This document shows, piece by piece, positions 56,601 through 63,255 of a DNA stretch of 64,000 nt (the first letter of the stretch is position 1; every line of letters begins with the position of its first letter). A program made the position numbers and the translations under genes. Source of the DNA: Rhodoplanes elegans (lineage in GTDB: Bacteria > Pseudomonadota > Alphaproteobacteria > Rhizobiales > Xanthobacteraceae); contig NZ_NHSK01000074.1 in assembly GCF_016653355.1 (NCBI RefSeq), forward strand, positions 8,178 through 72,177, given 5' to 3'. The notes beneath the pieces are model-generated. The model saw nothing but the letters and a program-made list of their open reading frames with translations, was not told the origin of the DNA and did no database searches.

Positions 56601-57571
56601 TGCACGCGGGACTATATGGTCGTATCGACAGGCTGCGGGCTCCGGCGTCGCCTCCGATCATTCGCAACCGGTTCGACCCGATCTATGCACATCGGGATTT
56701 CGGAATCGGAAACGGAAACGGTGCCGAGCCGGAGGATGCGGCGTTACAGAAGCTCTTCGACGACGGCGCAGGCCGGGTGATCGTGTTCGAAGGGCCTCTG
56801 TTGACGGTGTTCCACACTCGTCCTCTGTATGTGAGATCGAACACCCGGATCATCGGTAACGGCGCGACGATCAAGGCTCACCCCGTCGCGGATATCAATT
56901 GCACCGGCATCCATCTGACGTCGGAAACTTGGCTTGGTTCCGGCCCATCCAACGTCATAATTCAAGATTTGCGATATGACGGTAACGCGGTTTCACGTCG
57001 CGCTGCCGGCGTTCTGCTGCCATATCTCGGTGTCGGACAATTCGGGCAGGCGGCTGCATTCTACCTCATCAACGCCGAGAACTGCATCATCGACGCATGT
57101 TCGGTGATAAATGCCGTTTCTGATTGTTTTTATATGGGTGGCACTGTATCAGACGGCAGTTCCACCAATTCCCATTTTCGCAACTGCTATGCGAAGAATA
57201 GCAGCAGAAACGGTTTTTCGTTTGTCGGTACGCAAAATTGCACAGCGTCCGGGTGCGTGTCCAAGGACCACAATTACGGAAATAGCAATAGCAATATATC
57301 GTGCGGGTTCGATGTCGAGCCGGACGGCGCGGCGACGGCTAACTACGGCTTGATCTTGTCCGGATGCATTGCGACAGATTGCACGACGGCTGGTTTTGCA
57401 TGTAACAATTCTGCTTATAATTATTCTGTTACATGGGCGTATCCTTACACAAGGTCGTGCGCGGTAGGATTTCATCGTGCCAGCGCTGGCGGAACAAAGA
57501 TATTCGCTGCTCAATACAATTTCAACACTACGAACTTTGATGGCATCACGGAAAAGATTTCAGGCTTCTGA
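56600..57571 (+). CDS. Right-handed beta-helix tailspike
   Basis: A 323-residue protein. After a 45-residue linker, repeats such as VRSNTRIIGNGATIKAHP, INAENCIIDACSVINAVSDC and NCTASGCVSKDHNYGN show the Asn/Gly/Cys ladder of pectate-lyase-like beta-helices. Tailspikes of this type bind and often cleave surface polysaccharide; catalytic residues cannot be assigned. The coding DNA is visibly A+T-richer and uses rarer codons than the tail genes upstream, which fits exchange of receptor-binding genes. Confidence 0.85.
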   Translation: MHAGLYGRIDRLRAPASPPIIRNRFDPIYAHRDFGIGNGNGAEPEDAALQKLFDDGAGRVIVFEGPLLTVFHTRPLYVRSNTRIIGNGATIKAHPVADINCTGIHLTSETWLGSGPSNVIIQDLRYDGNAVSRRAAGVLLPYLGVGQFGQAAAFYLINAENCIIDACSVINAVSDCFYMGGTVSDGSSTNSHFRNCYAKNSSRNGFSFVGTQNCTASGCVSKDHNYGNSNSNISCGFDVEPDGAATANYGLILSGCIATDCTTAGFACNNSAYNYSVTWAYPYTRSCAVGFHRASAGGTKIFAAQYNFNTTNFDGITEKISGF

Positions 57572-57601
57572 ACGTCCGCGCTGGTGACAAGCTGAAACCC
57601 G

Positions 57602-57622
57602 CGCCCGGCCGGCTGCCGGGCG
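57602..57622 (+). terminator. Hairpin between tailspike and lysis genes
   Basis: CGCCCGGC and GCCGGGCG form an 8-bp stem with a 5-base loop; no T-tract follows. It may attenuate transcription into lysis genes. Confidence 0.45.
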
Positions 57623-57648
57623 ATCCCCTGAATCAACGGAGAACCGCC

Positions 57649-58878
57649 ATGCCGACCTGGCGTGTCGCGCGCGCGTTGCTCGCGCTGCGTGACCAAATCG
57701 ACGCCGCGCGCCCGCGGCGGAACAAGAGCCACGACGGGACGATCGGAGACACGTCGCACGCGGCGCGCGCGAGCGACCACAATCCGAACGCGGCCGGCGT
57801 CGTCACGGCGATTGACATCACCCACGACCCGTCCGGCGGCGTCGACACCTACGCGCTCGCCGACTGGCTGCGGAAGCGGCGCGACCCGCGCATCAAATAC
57901 CTGATCTCGAACGGCCGGATCTGCTCGTCCACGGTCTCGCCCTGGACGTGGCGGCCGTACAGCGGCTCGAGCAAGCACGACAAGCACCTGCACATCTCCG
58001 TGTCGGCCGACCCGGCGCGCTACGACGATCCGGCGCCGTGGGACCTGTCGATCGGCGCCGCGGCCCCGGCCCGGCCGGCTGCCGCCGCCGACATCCGGTC
58101 TCGCATGGGCAAGGCGATCCTTGACTTCGAGGCGCGGCGCGACGCCAAGGGCCGCCTCGCCGTCTACCGGCTGCCTGCCGGCGACGGCGGTGGAACCTAC
58201 GAGGTGGCCGGCATTAACGACCGCTATCACCCGGCCGAGGCCGCCGCGCTCAAGGCGCTGATCGAGGCCGGTCGGCACGCCGAGGCCGAGCAACGCGCGA
58301 TCGGCTACGTGCTCGCCTACACGTCCGGCGTCGCCGGCTGGCACCCGGACCCGGGCGTCGAGTTCTTCCTCCGCGACACGGCATTCAACCGGGGCCCGAC
58401 CGGCGCCGCGCGGATCCTGCAGCGTGCGGTCCGCGTCACGCAGGACGGCGTCGTCGGTCAGACCACTCGGTCCGCCGCGGCCGCGATGCCGCCGGCGGCC
58501 CTCCTTGATGCGCTGCGCGCGGCCCGAGAGGGCTACGAGCGCGACGTGGTCGGCTACCGCGCGCAGTTCTGGCGCGGGCTCACCAACCGCTGGGACAACG
58601 CACTGACGACCGCCAAGGCGTTCTCGGCCGAGTCCGGGTCGGGCCGAGGCGCGGCCAGTGCGGCGGCCGGCACCGCGGCGGCTGGGGCGGCTGCGGGCGC
58701 CGCCGCCGGCGTCGAGCAGGGCTGGGGCGCCACGGAGTGGACGCTGTTCGCCTTCGCCGCGCTGTTCGTCATCGGCCTCGGCGTCATCGCCTGGCACGTC
58801 TGGCGGCAGCGCCGGCGCACGGCGGCCGCCATGCCGGCCGAGCCGGTGTCCACCGATCTCGACACCACGGAGGAGTAG
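57649..58878 (+). CDS. Two-domain endolysin with membrane anchor
   Basis: A 409-residue protein. Residues 1-130 (HAARASDHNPNAAGVVTAID, KHDKHLHISV) show the His/Asp pattern of M15-like peptidases. Residues 145-300 resemble GH108 muramidases with a PG-binding end (AYTSGVAGWHPDPGVEFFLR, FNRGPTGAARILQRAVRVTQ), although the usual catalytic Glu position is uncertain. A transmembrane helix (FAFAALFVIGLGVIAWHVW, about residues 363-382) ends it. Two wall-cutting domains plus a C-terminal anchor is unusual and may hold the enzyme at the membrane until lysis. Confidence 0.82.
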   Translation: MPTWRVARALLALRDQIDAARPRRNKSHDGTIGDTSHAARASDHNPNAAGVVTAIDITHDPSGGVDTYALADWLRKRRDPRIKYLISNGRICSSTVSPWTWRPYSGSSKHDKHLHISVSADPARYDDPAPWDLSIGAAAPARPAAAADIRSRMGKAILDFEARRDAKGRLAVYRLPAGDGGGTYEVAGINDRYHPAEAAALKALIEAGRHAEAEQRAIGYVLAYTSGVAGWHPDPGVEFFLRDTAFNRGPTGAARILQRAVRVTQDGVVGQTTRSAAAAMPPAALLDALRAAREGYERDVVGYRAQFWRGLTNRWDNALTTAKAFSAESGSGRGAASAAAGTAAAGAAAGAAAGVEQGWGATEWTLFAFAALFVIGLGVIAWHVWRQRRRTAAAMPAEPVSTDLDTTEE

Positions 58879-58881
58879 TCC

Positions 58882-59499
58882 ATGGACTGGAAAGACCTCG
58901 GGGGGCAGCTCGCGCGAGCCGGCGCCCCCATCATCGGCGGGGCGCTCGGCGGGCCGCTCGGTGGCATGCTGGGCGGCGTGGTCGGCAACGTGCTGGCCGA
59001 CGCGCTCGGCACCGACGCAACCCCGGAGGCGGTCGGCAAGGCGATCGCCACGGCGACGCCGGCCGAAGTGGCAGAGAAGCTCGCGGCGGCCGACGCCGAG
59101 GCGCACGCCCGTTGGCCGGCTCTCGCCGAGATCGCCAAGGCCGAGCACGAGGCGCGGGCCCGCGGCATCGAATCCGTCAACGAGACGATCCGGGCCGAGG
59201 TGCAGGCGGCGGCCGCGCGGCCGGACGGCTGGTGGTCGTCCTGGCGGACGATCCTCGCCTACGAGCTCGCGGTCGAATGCCCGGTCTGGGCCGCCCTGAT
59301 GATCTGGGCGACCGTGACGGGCCGTGTCGCCGACGTGGTCGCGCTGTCCGGCCTGCTCACCACTTGGTGGGGCGCCCGCTTCGGCCTGCTCGGCGTGCAC
59401 GTCTGGACCGGCTCGCACGAGCGCCTCACCGCCATCACGGGCCAGCCGGCGCCGTCCGTCGTGGGCGAGATCGTCAAAGCCGTGAAGGGCAAGAGGTGA
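58882..59499 (+). CDS. Holin (3TM family)
   Basis: A 205-residue protein with a Gly-rich hydrophobic N-terminus (APIIGGALGGPLGGMLGGVV), a long helical middle, and two C-terminal hydrophobic helices (LAVECPVWAALMIWATV, ALSGLLTTWWGARFGL), the layout of 3TM phage holins. It sits three bases after the endolysin gene and should permeabilise or depolarise the inner membrane. Confidence 0.83.
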   Translation: MDWKDLGGQLARAGAPIIGGALGGPLGGMLGGVVGNVLADALGTDATPEAVGKAIATATPAEVAEKLAAADAEAHARWPALAEIAKAEHEARARGIESVNETIRAEVQAAAARPDGWWSSWRTILAYELAVECPVWAALMIWATVTGRVADVVALSGLLTTWWGARFGLLGVHVWTGSHERLTAITGQPAPSVVGEIVKAVKGKR

Positions 59500-59503
59500 C
59501 ACC

Positions 59504-59647
59504 ATGATCTGGATGTTCGCCGCCGTCTCCATCTACCTGATGATCGGCTGCATGGTCGCAGTCCTGATAAGCCGCAGCTCCTGTCCGCACGGTGCGGCGT
59601 GGTCAGTCATTCTATGGCCGCTGTGGCTGTTCCCGCGATCTAGCTGA
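59504..59647 (+). CDS. Membrane peptide of the lysis module, 47 aa
   Basis: A 47-residue protein with two hydrophobic helices (MIWMFAAVSIYLMIGCMVAV, WSVILWPLWLF). It starts four bases after the holin stop. It could be an antiholin or accessory holin. Confidence 0.6.
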   Translation: MIWMFAAVSIYLMIGCMVAVLISRSSCPHGAAWSVILWPLWLFPRSS

Positions 59648-59655
59648 GAGAGAGC

Positions 59656-59790
59656 ATGATCAAGATCGATACACTCATGCGCCCCGGCCAGCACGTCCCG
59701 GGCGTCACCCCTGTGCGCCTACCGCCGGCACCTGTCTCGCGGAACGAGCCGAGCCAGACCGCCACGACCGATGTGACGCGGCAAAAGTAG
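59656..59790 (+). CDS. Possible 44-residue lysis-region protein
   Basis: ATG 59656 is preceded by GAGAGAGAG and ends with TAG. The protein (MIKIDTLMRPGQHVPGVTPV) is Pro-rich and soluble. The signals are modest; it may be real because it follows in a tightly packed module. Confidence 0.4.
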   Translation: MIKIDTLMRPGQHVPGVTPVRLPPAPVSRNEPSQTATTDVTRQK

Positions 59791-59872
59791 CCCCACCTCT
59801 CGGCTCGCGTCCGCGCGCCGCTCTCCCCTGTGTGCAATGTGCGTCGCCGGCCCGGCATATGGGTGCCCCCGA

Positions 59873-60181
59873 ATGGATGACATGGAAATGGCCGAACCCT
59901 GCCCAGAGCCGCGGCGCCCTTGCCCTTTCGACGGCGAGGCCCGCGAGCGGATCGCCGTGCTCGAAGCCGAGGCTCGACACACACGGGAGACGCTCGATCG
60001 GATCGCGGCCCACGTCGAGCGGATCGACGACAAGGTCGAGAAGGTGAGCAACGAGTTCCTCGCGGCGATCTCGGGCGCCAAGAGCGGATGGTGGGTGCTG
60101 GTCCAGGTCGGTGGGCTGGCGTCGATGTTCGTCGCCGGGCTCTGGTATCTGGTCAGCAAGATTCCGTGGTCGAAGCTGTAG
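59873..60181 (+). CDS. XhlA-like lysis accessory protein
   Basis: A 102-residue protein with a coiled coil (AVLEAEARHTRETLDRIAAH, VERIDDKVEKVSNEFL) and a C-terminal transmembrane helix (VLVQVGGLASMFVAGLWYLV), the layout of hemolysin XhlA family members that assist lysis. Start 59873 is uncertain, since two more in-frame ATGs follow at once. Its stop is adjacent to the tRNA gene on the other strand. Confidence 0.75.
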   Translation: MDDMEMAEPCPEPRRPCPFDGEARERIAVLEAEARHTRETLDRIAAHVERIDDKVEKVSNEFLAAISGAKSGWWVLVQVGGLASMFVAGLWYLVSKIPWSKL

Positions 60182-60256
60182 TGGCAAGCGCGGCAGGATT
60201 CGAACCTGCGCCCGCCGACGTCAAAGGTCGGTGCTCTACCGTTGAGCTACGCGCCT
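60182..60256 (-). tRNA. tRNA-Gln (anticodon TTG)
   Basis: A complete 75-nt tRNA including encoded CCA. It has a 7-bp acceptor (AGGCGCG with CGCGCTT, one G-U pair), D stem GCTC/GAGC, anticodon stem CCGAC/GTCGG with loop CTTTGAC (anticodon TTG), a 5-base variable loop, and T arm GCAGG-TTCGAAT-CCTGC. It reads CAA and by wobble CAG. It is not next to the integrase, so it is phage cargo rather than an attachment site remnant. Confidence 0.96.
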
Positions 60257-60266
60257 GTGGAATTGG

Positions 60267-60356
60267 TCAGGGAATTAGAAATCGCCCAACCACGACGCCG
60301 AGAACGTAGAATCCGAACAACGTCGCCCACATCCGAACCGGCGATATCGTGATCAT
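60267..60356 (-). CDS. Membrane peptide, 29 aa
   Basis: A 29-residue single-pass peptide (RMWATLFGFYVLGVVVGRFL) with AGGAGAGG before ATG 60356. It ends eleven bases before the tRNA, with which it is probably cotranscribed. Confidence 0.5.
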   Translation of the reverse strand: MITISPVRMWATLFGFYVLGVVVGRFLIP

Positions 60357-60394
60357 CTTCCTCTCCTCCTGCTGCCCGCGCTCGCGGGCGGGGG

Positions 60395-60679
60395 TCACGT
60401 CCGTCGTTGCTGCTCCAACCGGATTAGAAGCCGGTCGATGCTATCCCGCAGCGCGTTGGCTGCTGTCTCGGTCGCCCACCAATCGCGGCGGCTCAGCCCG
60501 GCATGGAGCGCCTGCACGTGTCGCTGGCGGATATCTGCAATTATCGAGGAAACCGGGTATGGGTCGCCGAGGAACGTGTCGTTGAGGCCGTTCTGCGCCT
60601 CGCCATCAACGCCGGGGACCGTGACGCCGCGCAGCCGCTCGTTCTCCGCCCGCAACCGCTCGATCTGGTCGCGCTGCAT
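60395..60679 (-). CDS. Hypothetical coiled-coil protein, 94 aa
   Basis: A 94-residue protein with a coiled N-terminus (DQIERLRAENERLRG) and a helical C-terminus (TETAANALRDSIDRLLIRLE). Unknown. It overlaps the gene upstream in another frame. Confidence 0.65.
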   Translation of the reverse strand: MQRDQIERLRAENERLRGVTVPGVDGEAQNGLNDTFLGDPYPVSSIIADIRQRHVQALHAGLSRRDWWATETAANALRDSIDRLLIRLEQQRRT

Positions 60680-60762
60680 TCTGATGTGCCCTGGTAGTCA
60701 CGGCACTGCTCGTGGCCGGGGTCGCACATCGGGTGATCGGGTTCGTCGTCGTCATCGCTCAT
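60541..60762 (-). CDS. Possible Cys-rich protein overlapping its neighbour
   Basis: ATG 60762 has AGGAG ten bases upstream. The first 30 residues (MSDDDDEPDHPMCDPGHEQC) look like a zinc-binding phage protein, but the following residues overlap the 94-residue gene out of frame and look random. The gene may be frameshifted or carry an unconstrained tail. Confidence 0.4.
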   Translation of the reverse strand: MSDDDDEPDHPMCDPGHEQCRDYQGTSECSATRSSGCGRRTSGCAASRSPALMARRRTASTTRSSATHTRFPR

Positions 60763-60780
60763 CTTGATGAGGCTCCTGCG

Positions 60781-60942
60781 TCAGATTGCGTCGGGATCGA
60801 TTTCATCCGGGGCATCGCACTGACGGCACTGCTCCGGCTCGTACTCGTCAAGTTCTTCCTCGGTGCAATGGAACGCAGCCTTCAGCAGATTGCCGCACAC
60901 GTTGCACCACACCCCGTCGTCGTTCCTGCTCCACCAGTCCAT
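60781..60942 (-). CDS. Zinc-finger protein, 53 aa
   Basis: A 53-residue acidic protein with CNVCGN at residues 13-18, then FHCTEEELDEY and CRQCDAPDE, giving a four-Cys zinc site. Small proteins like this are common in alphaproteobacterial phages. ATG 60942. Confidence 0.65.
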   Translation of the reverse strand: MDWWSRNDDGVWCNVCGNLLKAAFHCTEEELDEYEPEQCRQCDAPDEIDPDAI

Positions 60943-60975
60943 CCCTCATCCTCCATGCGCCAGCGGCGCTGGTGG

Positions 60976-61224
60976 TCAGTTCTCCGGCCCGTAGTCGTCG
61001 CAGTAGTAGTCCAGGACAACGTCATAGATCGCGTTGATTTCAGCACCGGTCAGCGGCGGCTTGAACTCGTCACCGGTCAGCACGGTGTTGAGCGGGACAC
61101 CGTGCTGGTCCGCGGTGCGCTGCTCGTTCGTCGCCAGCCACCACGTGTCCGGGCCGCCGTCGGCCCACAGTTCGAAGGATGCACCGCGTAACTGGAACTC
61201 TTCGTTCAAGCATCGCTCGGCCAT
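60976..61224 (-). CDS. Hypothetical acidic protein, 82 aa
   Basis: An 82-residue acidic protein (RGASFELWADGGPDTWWLAT, AIYDVVLDYYCDDYG). It is the first gene of the short leftward accessory operon that ends with the tRNA, and is divergent from the CopG-like gene. Unknown. Confidence 0.65.
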   Translation of the reverse strand: MAERCLNEEFQLRGASFELWADGGPDTWWLATNEQRTADQHGVPLNTVLTGDEFKPPLTGAEINAIYDVVLDYYCDDYGPEN

Positions 61225-61236
61225 GTCGTTCCCCTC

Positions 61237-61265
61237 TTGACAGTCTCAAATAAACGTACCATAGA
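61237..61265 (+). promoter_or_regulatory. Rightward accessory promoter
   Basis: A perfect TTGACA (61237-61242), 17 bases, CATAGA (61260-61265). The expected start is at or beside the ATG at 61272, and no ribosome site precedes that ATG, so the mRNA is probably leaderless. Confidence 0.65.
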
Positions 61266-61271
61266 AATGCG

Positions 61272-61454
61272 ATGGGACGCAAGCCGAAGAAGACAGAATT
61301 ACGAGCCCAGGCGGTGAGCATCACGCTCGCCCCCGGTCAGCGTGACAAGATCGACGCCGTCGTGGAACGGGGCGAGGTCTCGTCACGATCGGAGTTCATC
61401 CGCCGCGCGGTCGAGGTCGCGCTCAAGCGGGCGGAGAAGAGGAGAGAGGGATGA
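61272..61454 (+). CDS. Ribbon-helix-helix regulator
   Basis: A 60-residue protein. The strand AVSITLAPGQRDKIDAVV and helix SRSEFIRRAVEVALKRA are the CopG/Arc ribbon-helix-helix fold. It probably represses its own operon and perhaps the divergent one. Likely leaderless mRNA. Confidence 0.82.
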   Translation: MGRKPKKTELRAQAVSITLAPGQRDKIDAVVERGEVSSRSEFIRRAVEVALKRAEKRREG

Positions 61455-61645
61455 CGGAAAAGTGGCTGATCTACATCGTCGGGTACGGGTACTTCGAGTT
61501 TGAAGGAACCGAGGAGCAGGCCGAGCAGAAGCGACGCGACAAGGCGTCGTGGGAGCGCGCCAACGGCTACAAGTGCCGAATGAGCGATGCCGCCGCGGTC
61601 GAGAAGCTCAAGGCGCGTGCCGTTCGCGATTGTGAGGTGGTCTAA
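61451..61645 (+). CDS. Hypothetical protein, 64 aa
   Basis: A 64-residue protein (MTEKWLIYIVGYGYFEFEGT) with a charged helical centre. It overlaps the regulator stop by four bases, so the two may act as a pair. Confidence 0.65.
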   Translation: MTEKWLIYIVGYGYFEFEGTEEQAEQKRRDKASWERANGYKCRMSDAAAVEKLKARAVRDCEVV

Positions 61646-61709
61646 CCGCCCCGCCCGCGCTGGCGGCAGGGTGAGGAGGAGCGCCGGAGGAGCCGGCGAA
61701 GGAGGGGTG

Positions 61710-61877
61710 ATGCCGACGTGCATCGTGGATGATGCGTTGCGGCTCTTCAACGAGACGCGGGCGTCGATCGGACTTGCGCCAGTCGATCGACTCCCCAATA
61801 GGCGACGCGGCGTTTGGTGCGAGAAAGCGATGTGGGCGAGTGTCGCCCGCCGCCGGCAGGCCGACCAGCACCCGTAG
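61710..61877 (+). CDS. Hypothetical protein, 55 aa
   Basis: A 55-residue protein (VDDALRLFNETRASIGLAPV) with a basic tail. AGGAGG precedes ATG 61710. Unknown. Confidence 0.55.
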   Translation: MPTCIVDDALRLFNETRASIGLAPVDRLPNRRRGVWCEKAMWASVARRRQADQHP

Positions 61878-61891
61878 AGGGAGGAGAGGGG

Positions 61892-62128
61892 ATGGAACTG
61901 CCACTGCAAGCGCAACAGCGGTTGTGCCGGCCGCGTCCGAAGCGCCATCTTCCCCTGAGATACGCCAAGCCGTACCCGATCGTGCTTGACGACATTCGCC
62001 GCTACAGGCTGCGGCGCCTCCCGATCGTGCGGTCGTATCGTGGGAGTTTCCTCGCTGCGTGGTTTCTTTCCTGGAATCGGAGGCGGGCCCGAAAACGTCC
62101 CCCAGCAAAATCAACGGCGAGCCGTTAA
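61892..62128 (+). CDS. Basic hypothetical protein, 78 aa
   Basis: A 78-residue arginine-rich protein (QRLCRPRPKRHLPLRYAKPY) with GGAGG upstream of ATG 61892. It may bind nucleic acid. Confidence 0.5.
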   Translation: MELPLQAQQRLCRPRPKRHLPLRYAKPYPIVLDDIRRYRLRRLPIVRSYRGSFLAAWFLSWNRRRARKRPPAKSTASR

Positions 62129-62141
62129 TCACTTCCTAACC

Positions 62142-62354
62142 ATGACCCGCTGCGTCCACTACGTCGGCTTCCGTGACGACGCCTATCTCCGGGCCCGGCG
62201 CGTGTTCGGCGGGCCCGCCTTCATTCACAAATGGTGGGATCGCCGCGCCGCCCGCGAGATCGGCCCCGACGACCTCGTGGTATTCGCCACCGGAGAGCAC
62301 GATCAGCCGCCCCGGCCGTGGAACGCGCCGGACGTCGAGGAGGACAGGGGATGA
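62142..62354 (+). CDS. Hypothetical protein, 70 aa
   Basis: A 70-residue protein (CVHYVGFRDDAYLRARRVFG, FIHKWWDRRAARE, DLVVFATGEHDQ) of a small family seen in rhizobial prophages. It overlaps the next gene by four bases. Confidence 0.65.
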   Translation: MTRCVHYVGFRDDAYLRARRVFGGPAFIHKWWDRRAAREIGPDDLVVFATGEHDQPPRPWNAPDVEEDRG

Positions 62355-62587
62355 GCGAAGTGTGCGACATGCGCCACGCGAAGCTGATGCAGGAGCTTCG
62401 CCAGTCTGGCGTTACGATCGAGGACATCGCCCGGGCGTGGGCGTCGATCGACGGGAAGCGAGACGCCTTTGACGCAGAGAAGGGCAAGAGCGTGTCCGAT
62501 GACATCACCGGCCACTATCTCGGCTATCTTTCAGAGGCCGAGGAGCTTGTGACCAGGGCCGCTAAGTACGCGCGCGAGCGGCGCTGA
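62351..62587 (+). CDS. Hypothetical protein, 78 aa
   Basis: A 78-residue helical protein (GVTIEDIARAWASIDGKRDA) with a possible helix-turn-helix at residues 20-40. Last gene of the accessory operon. Unknown. Confidence 0.6.
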   Translation: MSEVCDMRHAKLMQELRQSGVTIEDIARAWASIDGKRDAFDAEKGKSVSDDITGHYLGYLSEAEELVTRAAKYARERR

Positions 62588-62636
62588 GTTGGGGCGGCGC
62601 GCTGGACCATCGAGGAGGGACGAGGGACAACGACCC

Positions 62637-63080
62637 TCAGCGCCCCTCTCGCCTGGAGAGGAATGCCTTGGCGATGTCTGCGAACACCTCCTCGCCCCAG
62701 TCCGACAATGCGGCGTTGATGCTGGCGAGCACGATCCGGCAGTTGCTCTGAACGTACCCGCGGGCCGGGACGATGCGGTCGATCGACGGGGCGTAGGGAT
62801 CCCAATTCGTCGCCCTCTTCACTTCTTTGAAGAACGGAATACCGGTGACGGCGCACCGCAATCCGTTTCGCTCGACCTCGGCCAACGCCCAATCGAGCGT
62901 CAAGTCGCTCTCCACAGCTTTCGAAACTTTCCGACACTTGGCCGCGGCCACCCTGACCCGTAGGGCGCCCTCGATCCGCTGACGCAGGCTGCGTTCGATC
63001 GTGTGTGCCGCGGCGGTCACCTTGCGCGCGCGGCTTCTGGCGCGGCGGGGAAAATCCGGGGAATGGGCAACCGTCGTCAT
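62637..63080 (-). CDS. HNH-like endonuclease beside the integrase end
   Basis: A 147-residue basic protein. CAVTGIPF, SIDRIVPARGYVQSNCRIVL and ASINAALSDWG follow the pattern of degenerate HNH nucleases (Cys, Asp-Arg, Asn) found in phages. It lies 26 bases from the unit boundary and is convergent with the accessory operon. It could be a homing-type nuclease acting near the attachment region. Confidence 0.8.
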   Translation of the reverse strand: MTTVAHSPDFPRRARSRARKVTAAAHTIERSLRQRIEGALRVRVAAAKCRKVSKAVESDLTLDWALAEVERNGLRCAVTGIPFFKEVKRATNWDPYAPSIDRIVPARGYVQSNCRIVLASINAALSDWGEEVFADIAKAFLSRREGR

Positions 63081-63106
63081 TTATCCCTCTGATATTGCTT
63101 ATCGTT

Positions 63107-63130
63107 GCCGGCTCTCCCCCAAGAGCCGGC
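63107..63130 (+). terminator. Hairpin terminator at the unit boundary (copy 2)
   Basis: Identical to bases 1-24: a 9-bp stem followed by CCCCTTTT. It would end the rightward accessory transcript before the second integrase. Confidence 0.6.
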
Positions 63131-63255
63131 CGCACCCCTTTTATACGCTGAAAAATCAACGAAATCCATCTGTTATCCGGCACGTTCGCGTCGTTTGGTG
63201 CACGAACGGAACACGCACACGATGCAACGATCTGGGGAAATTTTGGGGAATCTGT

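Noticed and set aside
57511-59532. A 673-codon minus-strand frame over the lysis genes
   Set aside because: It is antisense to the endolysin and holin, which have clear domains; long antisense frames are expected at this GC content.
60182-60256. tRNA gene as the integration site of this phage
   Set aside because: The tRNA lies about 3 kb from the unit boundary, with seven or more genes between it and the integrase, and is not duplicated at the other end.
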